A stretch of 64,000 nt of DNA from assembly GCF_022701255.1 (NCBI RefSeq), contig NZ_CP031705.1, positions 3,534,001 to 3,598,000 on the forward strand, written 5' to 3'. The position numbers were made by a program, and so were the translations under genes. Shown here one piece after another: positions 45,495-52,693 of this stretch (its first letter is position 1; every line of letters begins with the position of its first letter). The notes beneath the pieces are model-generated. The model did not search any database, was not told the origin of the DNA, and was given only the letters and a program-made list of their open reading frames with translations. This DNA comes from Microcoleus vaginatus HSN003 (GTDB lineage Bacteria; Cyanobacteriota; Cyanobacteriia; Cyanobacteriales; Microcoleaceae).

Positions 45495-45722
45495 TCAGTC
45501 GTTCCATTCACCACGCGGCGGGACTGGGGGGTTGCGGCGCAAACCCAGAGCCAGTTCGTCTTCGCGGCGCTCACCTCTGAGCCACTGCTTGATTGCTGTT
45601 TCAATGACTTTACTGGGGTCATTCGTCAAGTGCTTAATTTGGTCTAGCAGTTCAGAATCGATATGGATAGACAGTTCGACTTTTTCTGACGAACTGTGGG
45701 AAGGTATTCTTGATTCGCTCAT
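45495..45722 (-). CDS. Ribbon-helix-helix-type small regulator
   Basis: A 75-residue protein resembling RHH/CopG-type DNA-binding antitoxins. The core VELSIHIDSELLDQIKHL then SKVIETAIKQWLRGER gives one beta strand followed by two helices. N- and C-terminal tails are polar and proline-rich (NPPVPPRGEWND). No toxin gene adjoins it. Related proteins are conserved in cyanobacteria near various genes. Confidence 0.65.
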   Translation of the reverse strand: MSESRIPSHSSSEKVELSIHIDSELLDQIKHLTNDPSKVIETAIKQWLRGERREDELALGLRRNPPVPPRGEWND

Positions 45723-46049
45723 AGTTAAAAATCCTAGTTTTAATTCTTAAGTTTCAATTCTTTTCAGGACAACCGACTGGACTAGATATTTGAAGTCCCT
45801 GATTTGCACCCAACCTTTCCTCAACCGCTTAACCGCTTTCTGTACAATGAGAGAGAGAAAAGTTTTTTCCTTTTGGGTGTCCTGGCTCGGTCGGACACTT
45901 GAAAGGCTAATAACTGATACTCTTGAGGTTTGCCTCAGTTGTGGTTTCATCTCAATCCCCAGTAAGAGGTTGAAGTAAGCACTCGACTCTTGCTTGTGTA
46001 ATCATACAACAAAAAGTATCCTTTGCCGATTAGCTCTTAGATAAAAAAC
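45723..46049. other. Spacer upstream of lepA
   Basis: 327 bp holding the lepA promoter. A minus-strand frame at 45747-45950 lacks any family resemblance. Short TAGTT repeats occur only. Confidence 0.4.
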
Positions 46050-47864
46050 ATGACTAACGTCCCTGTATCTCGCATTCGTAATTTTTCGATTATTGCTCAC
46101 ATCGACCACGGAAAATCGACCTTGGCCGATCGCCTGTTGCAGGCGACTGGGACTGTGCAGGCACGGGAGATGAAGGAGCAGTTTTTAGACAATATGGATC
46201 TCGAACGCGAACGCGGCATTACGATCAAGCTGCAAGCGGCTCGGATGAATTATACTGCCAAGGACGGTCAGGAGTACGTGCTGAATCTGATCGACACTCC
46301 CGGACACGTGGACTTTTCTTACGAGGTGTCGCGATCGCTCGCTGCTTGCGAAGGGGCGCTGCTGGTGGTAGACGCATCTCAAGGCGTGGAAGCACAAACC
46401 CTGGCAAATGTCTACCTTGCCTTGGGAAACAATTTGGAAATTATTCCAGTTTTAAATAAAATTGACCTGCCGGGGGCAGAACCGGAACGGGTAAAAGGGG
46501 AAATTGAAGAAATTATCGGTCTGGACTGTAGCGGGGCGATTGAGGCTTCGGCGAAGGAAGGAATTGGTATAGATGAGATTTTGGAGTCGATCGTCGAATT
46601 GGTGCCACCGCCGCAGGATACTGTTGACAAACCGCTGCGGGCGCTAATTTTTGACAGTTATTACGACGCTTATCGCGGGGTAATTGTGTATTTCCGGGTG
46701 ATGGACGGAAGTGTCAAAAAGGGCGATCGAGTTTTGTTGATGGTTTCGGGTAAGGAATATGTCATCGATGAATTAGGCATCCTTTCACCGACTCAAGTTC
46801 AAGTAGACGAACTGCACGCCGGGGAAGTTGGTTATCTGGGCGCGGCAATTAAAGCCGTAGCTGATGCTCGCGTTGGCGATACGATTACTTTGGTCAAAAA
46901 GCCTGCACCGGAGCCTTGGCCGGGTTATACAGAAGCAAAACCGATGGTTTTTTGCGGCTTGTTCCCGATCGATGCTGACCAATTTCCCGATTTGCGGGAA
47001 GCTTTAGAAAAACTCGAACTCAACGATGCGGCGCTTTCTTACGAACCGGAAACTTCAAGTGCAATGGGATTTGGTTTCCGCTGCGGTTTCTTGGGTTTGC
47101 TGCACATGGAAATTGTGCAAGAAAGACTGGAGAGAGAATACAATTTGGATTTGATTGTTACGGCTCCTTCTGTGGTTTATCAAATCACAACAATTAAAGG
47201 GGAAGTGTTAACAATTGACAATCCCAGCCACTTGCCCGATCCTCAGTATCGCGAGAAAATTGAGGAACCTTATGTGCGGGTAGAAATGCTGTCGCCGGAA
47301 ACTTATGTGGGCGCGCTGATGGAACTGTCTCAAAGTCGCCGGGGCATTTTTATGGATATGAAGTATCTGAGTCAAGGCCGAACTACGCTGGTTTACGAGT
47401 TGCCTTTGGCGGAGGTGGTGACGGACTTTTTTGACCAGATGAAATCGCGATCGCGCGGCTATGCGAGCATGGAGTATCACCTCATCGGTTATCGCGAAAA
47501 TCCGTTAGTGAAAATGGACATTTTAATTAATGGCGATCCGGTTGATGCTTTGGCGATGATCGTACACCGCGATAAGGCTTACAATGTGGGCCGCGGGTTG
47601 ACGGAAAAACTGAAGGAGTTGATTCCTCGCCATCAATTTAAGGTGCCGATTCAAGCGACAATTGGTGCGAAGGTGATTGCTTCGGAGCACATTCCGGCTT
47701 TGCGGAAGGATGTGTTGGCGAAGTGTTACGGTGGCGATATTTCGCGGAAGAAGAAGTTGCTGCAAAAGCAGGCGAAGGGTAAGAAGCGGATGAAGTCTGT
47801 GGGTACTGTGGATGTGCCGCAGGAAGCTTTTATGGCTGTGCTGAAGCTCGATCGAGATTCGTAA
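46050..47864 (+). CDS. lepA: Elongation factor 4 (LepA)
   Basis: A 604-residue translational GTPase that remodels stalled ribosomes. GTP-binding motifs: AHIDHGKST (G1), RGITIK (G2), DTPGHVDF (G3) and NKIDLPGA (G4). The EF-G-like domains follow ([31 protein letters not shown]), and the LepA-specific C-terminal domain ends [17 protein letters not shown] then [17 protein letters not shown]. Full length, and highly conserved. Confidence 0.97.
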   Translation: MTNVPVSRIRNFSIIAHIDHGKSTLADRLLQATGTVQAREMKEQFLDNMDLERERGITIKLQAARMNYTAKDGQEYVLNLIDTPGHVDFSYEVSRSLAACEGALLVVDASQGVEAQTLANVYLALGNNLEIIPVLNKIDLPGAEPERVKGEIEEIIGLDCSGAIEASAKEGIGIDEILESIVELVPPPQDTVDKPLRALIFDSYYDAYRGVIVYFRVMDGSVKKGDRVLLMVSGKEYVIDELGILSPTQVQVDELHAGEVGYLGAAIKAVADARVGDTITLVKKPAPEPWPGYTEAKPMVFCGLFPIDADQFPDLREALEKLELNDAALSYEPETSSAMGFGFRCGFLGLLHMEIVQERLEREYNLDLIVTAPSVVYQITTIKGEVLTIDNPSHLPDPQYREKIEEPYVRVEMLSPETYVGALMELSQSRRGIFMDMKYLSQGRTTLVYELPLAEVVTDFFDQMKSRSRGYASMEYHLIGYRENPLVKMDILINGDPVDALAMIVHRDKAYNVGRGLTEKLKELIPRHQFKVPIQATIGAKVIASEHIPALRKDVLAKCYGGDISRKKKLLQKQAKGKKRMKSVGTVDVPQEAFMAVLKLDRDS

Positions 47865-47869
47865 TCTGT

Positions 47870-47965
47870 GTGGCTTTTTGTCAGGAACAGGCTTTCGGGC
47901 CTGTTGCACAAAGAGTGAGTTTTATTGTGGGACGGGCATCTTGCCCGTCCCTAAAAGGCTTAAAT
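47870..47965. repeat. Palindromic repeats after lepA
   Basis: AACAGGCTTTCGGGCCTGTT forms one hairpin near 47885 and GGGACGGGCATCTTGCCCGTCCC another near 47930. The second is a variant of the repeat seen at 17250-17356. They may also terminate lepA transcription. Confidence 0.75.
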
Positions 47966-48013
47966 TAAAATGGTGTAAAATGTCGGGTATAATTATCGAA
48001 ATGTTATTTAATC

Positions 48014-48637
48014 ATGTTAAATCTAAAGCTTCCCGAACAAAGGCGAAAACTTTACATTGAAATTGCACTGCGTAGATGTCGTCCCGGTAACGGCAGCAGT
48101 CGAGAGTTTCTGAAAAAAAGAACCTGGAAGCATCCCCTGACAAACATTAAAAAATTATTCAAAAGACTCTGTTTGTCGTAGTAGGAGGGATTGCTACGCG
48201 CCTCTATATGCCTGAACGAATGACCGAGGATGTGGATATTTTAGTATTAACTGAGGATGCTGCTAATCTTTATCGAGAATTAGAACAAGCTGGTAGCCGA
48301 AGAACGGGAAAACTTAGCATTGGGGCCAGCACTTGGGAATTGCCTGATGGTACTTATTTGGATGTAATTGAATCAAGGGATTCTTGGGTACGAGAGGCAA
48401 TTAGAAATCCAAATAATGCCCCGGATGGGTTGCCAATTATCGGATTGCCTTATTTGGTTTTGATGAAACTAAAAGCTAGTCGCGGTATAGATCTAGGCGA
48501 TTCTAACGCGGATTTTGGGAGGGGCTGATGAAACTGCTTTGCCGTTGGTAAGAAGGGCTGTACAAGATTTCCTTCCTGATGCTGTGGAAGATTTAGAAAG
48601 TTTAATTGTTTTGGGAAAGTTAGAAATAGGTGAGTAA
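48014..48637 (+). pseudogene. Frameshifted nucleotidyltransferase-fold gene
   Basis: The intact frame would begin at ATG 48014 (MLNLKLPEQRRKLYIEIALR) and pass into LFVVVGGIATRLYMPERMTE and DVDILVL after a one-base loss near 48165. It then runs through the central frame 48208-48510 (LTEDAAN, SIGASTWELPDGT, LPYLVLMKLKASRG). A second shift near 48500 restores LTRILGGADETALP and VEDLESLIVLGKLEIGE to the stop at 48637. Two frameshifts make it a pseudogene. GG, DVD and the following acidic residues are the nucleotidyltransferase signature of the MNT/AbiEii-like group. Confidence 0.8.
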
Positions 48638-49074
48638 ATGCTTTGTTGCAACTCGCGCCGAATTTCATCTACAACTTTGCGATCGCTCAAATCGCGATGC
48701 CACCAGTGGCTACAGCCATCTTGACAATATTTGCAGTACCTGCGCGCATCGGCAATTGCCAATAAACTCATTAACAGGAAAAAGGTTTTGATAGATTCTG
48801 AGGGCGGCAGTTTCAAAAGCTTTGCCATTTGTTCTTTTAATCGCCCTCTACTCAGCAACACACAAGGGGTGTAAGTTGGGCGAAGTTTTGATTTGGCAAT
48901 AGCTAGGGAAACATCTTCTTCTCGCGCCCCTGCTTGGAGGGTCATGTAGGATAGCCGCTGCAATATTTCCTGCTGGGATTCGGTTGGGAAGCTTAAAAAC
49001 CAGTTTTTTGCATCTTCGTGGCTAATTAATTCTTGTTGAATTTGATTGATTCTAATTTCATCGGCTAGATTCAT
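48493..49074 (-). CDS. DUF5958-like protein, possible immunity partner
   Basis: A 193-residue frame. Residues 1-145 match the DUF5958 pattern as I remember it: IRINQIQQELISHEDAKNWF, then LSYMTLQAGAREEDVSLAI, LRPTYTPCVLLSRGRLKEQM, FLLMSLLAIADARR and the striking CKYCQDGCSHWWHRDLSD. The last 49 residues are antisense to the broken nucleotidyltransferase gene and are probably spurious read-through, so the original end may be lost. It overlaps the upstream nucleotidyltransferase-like gene by 17 bp, indicating translational coupling. Function is unknown; an immunity role is inferred from context only. Confidence 0.6.
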   Translation of the reverse strand: MNLADEIRINQIQQELISHEDAKNWFLSFPTESQQEILQRLSYMTLQAGAREEDVSLAIAKSKLRPTYTPCVLLSRGRLKEQMAKLLKLPPSESIKTFFLLMSLLAIADARRYCKYCQDGCSHWWHRDLSDRKVVDEIRRELQQSIYSPISNFPKTIKLSKSSTASGRKSCTALLTNGKAVSSAPPKIRVRIA

Positions 49075-49396
49075 TTGCCTCTCCTAAGTCGGGCTCAAAT
49101 ATAACGTGAGGTTCTCCTGAGATGAGGGGGCCAGTAAAAATATCGATTCCCGTTTCTCGACCTGAACTATTAATTTCGCCGCCACTTGTACCGCGAGGGA
49201 CGGAACTGCGAGCGGAATGCCGCTGGCGAGAGTTACCTAACATTATATAGTCCCAGTCAGAAGTTGGCGTACTTGTCCCGTTTGCTCGACTGCCAACAAC
49301 TATGATTGTTTGTTTTGTGCGATCGGCTGCATTCTGAATTCTCCTGGCATCTTCTGGACATATGCCTGCTGCTTGCCATGTTTTTACACCTCTCAT
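49058..49396 (-). CDS. Small nucleotidyltransferase-like protein, toxin-module candidate
   Basis: A 112-residue protein with the nucleotidyltransferase motif VVGSRANGTSTPTSDWDYIM (Gly-Ser, then Asp-x-Asp). The C-terminus ends GIDIFTGPLISGEPHVIFEP, reminiscent of nucleotidyltransferase-fold C-terminal toxin domains. It lacks the Gln/Glu of many adenylyltransferases. It overlaps the DUF5958-like gene by 17 bp and has no obvious carrier domain. It may be an orphan toxin tip or a small cytoplasmic enzyme. Confidence 0.6.
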   Translation of the reverse strand: MRGVKTWQAAGICPEDARRIQNAADRTKQTIIVVGSRANGTSTPTSDWDYIMLGNSRQRHSARSSVPRGTSGGEINSSGRETGIDIFTGPLISGEPHVIFEPDLGEANESSR

Positions 49397-49479
49397 TTAA
49401 TGAATATTAGCATTGCAGTAGGCGAGTTTTTTCGCACTTCTCGATTTAAAATTTAAGCACGATAAATCAAGTTTTAGTT

Positions 49480-49650
49480 TCAGTCATCTGTTGAGTTGAG
49501 CTTGCCGGATGTTTTTGCTTGGTCGATCGCCTCTTGAATCAGAAGGTAGACAAAGTTGGAGATCGATCGCTTTTCGATATCGCACAACTTTTCGATATCC
49601 TTTTTAGCCTGTGTTGGCAAAACCACTGAAATCCTCTCGCTGTCGCTCAT
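49480..49650 (-). CDS. Small RHH-type DNA-binding protein
   Basis: A 56-residue protein starting at ATG 49650 and reading MSDSERISVVLPTQAKKDIE, with a helix-rich half SNFVYLLIQEAIDQA. The pattern, a basic N-terminal strand then two helices, is that of ribbon-helix-helix regulators such as plasmid partition or antitoxin repressors. It is below the usual size cut-off. A longer frame in another register (49604-49909) overlaps it and is judged spurious. Confidence 0.65.
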   Translation of the reverse strand: MSDSERISVVLPTQAKKDIEKLCDIEKRSISNFVYLLIQEAIDQAKTSGKLNSTDD

Positions 49651-49870
49651 GCCCTGCAATCTGTTGGAAGTTTCCCCTATTGTGACACCTCGCCCGTCCA
49701 GCTTGCAATGGGCGATCGTCGGTCGCTATCGCAGCCGGATGCGGAGGGACATCTTCAGTTGTTTCGGCAACGAGTGCCCAACATCCGATTTGAAGTGGTG
49801 TTTGATTTACCCTCTCGCCGAGGATAACTTTTTGAGGGAGGGTTTTTGATAAGTTAACTGTCAAATTATC

Positions 49871-49907
49871 GAGGGCGATCGCACTTTTGGACATGAAGGG
49901 CGATCGC
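49871..49907. repeat. 37-bp direct repeat, left copy
   Basis: The 37 bases from GAGGGCGATCGC to GGGCGATCGC are identical to 50989-51025. The two copies flank the two-gene module 49914-51012. HIP1 cores sit at both ends of the repeat. Confidence 0.85.
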
Positions 49908-49913
49908 ACTTAA

Positions 49914-50468
49914 TTACGAGATAGCCGAAGCAGGAGCAATTTCGCGGAGTGGCATCAGGAATTCTTGCTTTTCTTCGAGGGTGATATAGCCACCATTTAG
50001 AGCCATTTCCATAAGTTGTTCGACAAATTCCTTTGACTCTGTTATGACTTGAGTTTTATTCAGTTCAAAATGTTGATTTCTGGATTTTAGGGTAAACTGG
50101 TTTGGAGATAAATATCCAAAGTTTTTTAAATTGCAGCTAATTCGATCCTTGGCTAAGGGCTGTAATTCCAGAGTGATGCAAACACTTTCAACAAATTCTA
50201 TGTTGATGGGTTTTCCTTGGGATAACTCACTCAGTTTTTTGGGGAGTTCATCTTCTAGCAGCATACAGATATCGGGGTCTAAAAAAACGTTTAGTTTTTC
50301 TTCACCGATTTCTATTGAGACTAGACGATCGCATTCAAAGCAAAATAGTTTCAGACCTAGTTCAAAATGCGAAAGTTCTCCTAATGTGTCATCTGGTGCG
50401 TCAGCATATTTTTCGCCATTAGGTTCTTCTAGGTGAATTGTAAAATTGCTATAGTTATTCATCATCAT
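49914..50468 (-). CDS. Acidic hypothetical protein, possible immunity protein
   Basis: A 184-residue acidic protein with no signal peptide or membrane segment. It starts MNNYSNFTIHLEEPNGEKYA and contains FELGLKLFCFECDRLVSIEI and EFVEQLMEMALNGGYITLEE near the C-terminus. It belongs to no family I recognise. Its start overlaps the end of the upstream gene by 14 bp. Small acidic proteins coupled behind toxin-tip genes commonly act as immunity proteins, which is the basis of the suggestion. Confidence 0.55.
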   Translation of the reverse strand: MMMNNYSNFTIHLEEPNGEKYADAPDDTLGELSHFELGLKLFCFECDRLVSIEIGEEKLNVFLDPDICMLLEDELPKKLSELSQGKPINIEFVESVCITLELQPLAKDRISCNLKNFGYLSPNQFTLKSRNQHFELNKTQVITESKEFVEQLMEMALNGGYITLEEKQEFLMPLREIAPASAIS

Positions 50469-51012
50469 CGCTCCTATCTAATGAGGACAGCGTAGCATCA
50501 TTGAGAACAGGATAAGCAGATTTGAATGTTCCATCTGGTTTCCTTTTAATAAAAGCATGGGTAACATTTTCAATTATTGTTCCATCTGGATAGTGAACTT
50601 TCCCAATAGAACGCTTGAAATTTATAATGTAACGACCGGGATATTTCGGTGTGACTTGTTCAGCTTTTACCCAGTCTTGAGCATTTAGCCACTGGCCTTG
50701 AGGCTGATTTTTTGATGCCGCCCTGCCTCTAAAATTAAGGGGTTTCAGTTTTGGGCCATGATGGCGATCAATATGGTCGTAGGCTTTGATGGATTTTGGA
50801 TTATGCCACTGAGGTTCTACTCCACTGCCTCTCCAGTCACAACCACTTCCTACTTCAATCGTTTGGTCTATTATATCCTGTTCTATAACTTCTGGAGTGT
50901 CTTCAGAAGTATCTCTGCCATTATTCAAAATAATTGGTTGACTCCTAAATGGTATTTGATTGATGATTATACCATTAACTAATTTTAGGAGGGCGATCGC
51001 ACTTTTGGACAT
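50455..51012 (-). CDS. Possible toxin C-terminal domain protein
   Basis: A 185-residue protein. After about 60 variable residues come GCDWRGSGVEPQWHNPKSIK, AYDHIDRHHGPKLKPLNFRG and LNAQDWVKAEQVTPKYPGRY, then IGKVHYPDGTIIENVTHAFI with KRKPDGTFKSAYP. The HH pair, spaced Arg/Lys and C-terminal beta strands recall nuclease tips of polymorphic toxins in the barnase/colicin-like group. No carrier (Rhs, CDI) is attached. The first codons overlap the 37-bp repeat (MSKSAIALL). Its partner gene overlaps its stop. Toxin function is an inference. Confidence 0.5.
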   Translation of the reverse strand: MSKSAIALLKLVNGIIINQIPFRSQPIILNNGRDTSEDTPEVIEQDIIDQTIEVGSGCDWRGSGVEPQWHNPKSIKAYDHIDRHHGPKLKPLNFRGRAASKNQPQGQWLNAQDWVKAEQVTPKYPGRYIINFKRSIGKVHYPDGTIIENVTHAFIKRKPDGTFKSAYPVLNDATLSSLDRSDDDE

Positions 51013-51025
51013 GAAGGGCGATCGC
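50989..51025. repeat. 37-bp direct repeat, right copy
   Basis: Identical to 49871-49907. It contains the start region of the toxin-like gene (ATGTCCAAAAGTGCGATCGC on the minus strand) and marks the right edge of the module. Confidence 0.85.
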
Positions 51026-51050
51026 CATTTTGCAAATAAACTATCAGAGA

Positions 51051-51347
51051 TTACTCATTATCATCATCATCATCATTATTTTGAACTACCTTACTACTTA
51101 AAAGTCCGAAAATCGCACCCACACCCATATTCCAAGTGCTATTGCAAGTCTCAAAAATGCGAGCTTGTTGGGGAGATGGCTGATCTTCGGTACTAATTCG
51201 TAAAGAGACTCCTCCAGAAAGTAAGGTAAAAAAGATAACAGTGGCGAAGACGTACTGGAAAGGAGAGGGAGATTGAGGAAAAGTGTTTTTACGAGTCATT
51301 TTAGTAGATTTGGGTTTAGCAGGTGTGATATTTGGTTTAGCTTTCAT
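51051..51347 (-). CDS. Small membrane protein
   Basis: A 98-residue basic protein with one membrane helix near residues 31-50 (FQYVFATVIFFTLLSGGVSL) and a second weakly hydrophobic part (NMGVGAIFGLLSSKVV). It ends in a run of aspartates encoded by an ATC microsatellite at 51056-51080. The N-terminus is rich in Lys/Pro. It belongs to no family I know. It is divergent from the ATPase gene at 51518. Confidence 0.55.
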   Translation of the reverse strand: MKAKPNITPAKPKSTKMTRKNTFPQSPSPFQYVFATVIFFTLLSGGVSLRISTEDQPSPQQARIFETCNSTWNMGVGAIFGLLSSKVVQNNDDDDDNE

Positions 51348-51433
51348 GATTGCTACTTTCTTATTGGAGATGTTTTAATCTTAAAGGGGAAAAGCTTGAA
51401 AGTCAGCCTGTGTATAGGTTTCAATTAGTATGA

Positions 51434-51473
51434 GTTTGGTATGCGTTTGGTATGCGTTTGGTATGCGTTTGGT
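51434..51473 (+). promoter_or_regulatory. Three and a half 11-bp tandem repeats upstream of the ATPase gene
   Basis: GTTTGGTATGC is repeated three times exactly and then partly (GTTTGGT). It ends 44 bp before ATG 51518 and lies in the divergent spacer with the small membrane protein gene. The exact 11-bp spacing, one helical turn, suggests a cluster of protein-binding sites, possibly for the N-terminal HTH-like domain of the ATPase, but a simple tandem repeat is not excluded. Confidence 0.5.
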
Positions 51474-51517
51474 TGGCGATCGCTTGCTACAATACTTAAA
51501 AGGTTTGTAATTTGGCT

Positions 51518-52564
51518 ATGCCACAACCAACGCTCAAAGCATCCCAGGCAGGAATCGAAAAAGCACAAATAGCTCTCACAGACAAAGGCTGGAGTCGCCA
51601 AGACTTAGCTGATTGTGTTGTGATAGGGGAGGGCAAAAAGTCACAGACAGGCATCGGTCTTGGTAGAGTTAATAATTTTTTCAACTGTAAGGGTGTCAAG
51701 CCCCAGTATTTTGTGGCAATTTGCAAGGCTTTAGGATTGGATTGGCAAGAAATTCGAGAACCCAATGGAACGCCATCGCCCCAAAACTCATTACCAAATG
51801 ACAATCCAATAGCAGAATTAGAACAGCTAAATATCAACCACAATAATCCCTTTATTCCCCAGCATGGCAAGATAGACGATCAGAAATTTTTCTTTGGCAG
51901 AGAAAGGGAAATTCGGCGGGTGTTCGAGACGCTGAATAGTGGCAGTAGCGTAGCAATCATTGGCGAAAGAGCGATCGGCAAAAGTTCTCTCCTACAAGCC
52001 ATTTACCAAAAAGCACCTAATCAACTCCATTCTCCACGCCAACCCATTTACCTGAATTTGCAAAATGTTCGCGATGAAGATGACTTTTATGGTGCTTTGT
52101 GCAGCTTAGTGAGTATCGAGACAGCAAAAGGATATTTACTACAACGGGCTTTAGAATCGCACCGATTGCTGTTGCTTTTAGATGAAGTCGAGAAAATGAC
52201 CTGGGATGGATTTACTAACCAAGTACGCGGCCAATTGCGGGGTTTGGCGGAGGGAAATAACGCACCTTTGCGTCTAGTTGTCGCCGCCTGCACCTCTCTC
52301 GATACGCTGTTTCCTGACAGTCAAGATAAAAATATGACATCTCCTTTTAAAGGGATTTGTATTGAGGAAAATCTGACGCAATGGGATGAAAGAATCAGCC
52401 GCGAATTTATTGTTAGTCGCCTCCAGGCTTCCTGGTTAACACCTGTTGCTCAGCCCGTGAATTTTACTGAGAAAGAAATTGCGGAGTTAATTGCTGAAAG
52501 TGGCGGCTATCCTCAGAAATTGATGCAGTTGTGCTATCAAACTTATGCTGGTTATATCAACTAG
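51518..52564 (+). CDS. P-loop ATPase with N-terminal DNA-binding-like region
   Basis: A 348-residue protein (ATG 51518). Residues 1-80 resemble a helix-turn-helix recognition domain used at the start of many cyanobacterial STAND/NACHT ATPases (GIEKAQIALTDKGWSRQDLA, VNNFFNCKGVKPQYFVAICK, ALGLDWQEI). The ATPase begins FFGREREIRRVFETLNSG, with Walker A GERAIGKS at 149-156 and Walker B LLLLLDEVEKM near 219-226. The C-terminal part reads EIAELIAESGGYPQKLMQLC. It is probably a switch or sensor NTPase. The next gene is another ATPase of similar type 129 bp downstream. Confidence 0.8.
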   Translation: MPQPTLKASQAGIEKAQIALTDKGWSRQDLADCVVIGEGKKSQTGIGLGRVNNFFNCKGVKPQYFVAICKALGLDWQEIREPNGTPSPQNSLPNDNPIAELEQLNINHNNPFIPQHGKIDDQKFFFGREREIRRVFETLNSGSSVAIIGERAIGKSSLLQAIYQKAPNQLHSPRQPIYLNLQNVRDEDDFYGALCSLVSIETAKGYLLQRALESHRLLLLLDEVEKMTWDGFTNQVRGQLRGLAEGNNAPLRLVVAACTSLDTLFPDSQDKNMTSPFKGICIEENLTQWDERISREFIVSRLQASWLTPVAQPVNFTEKEIAELIAESGGYPQKLMQLCYQTYAGYIN

Positions 52565-52583
52565 GACTTAAACATGGGGGCCC

Positions 52584-52650
52584 AGAAACCGGGTTTTTTA
52601 CGAAAATATTTCGTTAGAACATCGCAGATTCGGTAAAAAACCCGGTTTCT
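52584..52650. repeat. Inverted repeat with AGAAACCGGGTTTTTT arms
   Basis: Arms 52584-52601 and 52633-52650 are perfect 18-bp complements. Outside them AGGACTTA (52563-52570) and TAAGTCCT (52664-52671) are also complementary. This is the complete form of the AGGACTTACG/AAACCGGGTTT family seen near 24650 and 38442, here placed between two ATPase genes. Confidence 0.8.
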
Positions 52651-52693
52651 CACCACCCGTGCGTAAGTCCTGTTTATTCATCCCCACTTATTT

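Noticed and set aside
45747..45950. 67-residue minus-strand frame upstream of the RHH-like gene
   Set aside because: No recognisable domain, and the sequence is better explained as the lepA promoter spacer.
49604..49909. 101-residue frame MRSPFMSKSAIAL on the minus strand
   Set aside because: It begins at the 37-bp repeat, loses protein-like pattern after about 45 residues, and overlaps the better supported RHH gene.
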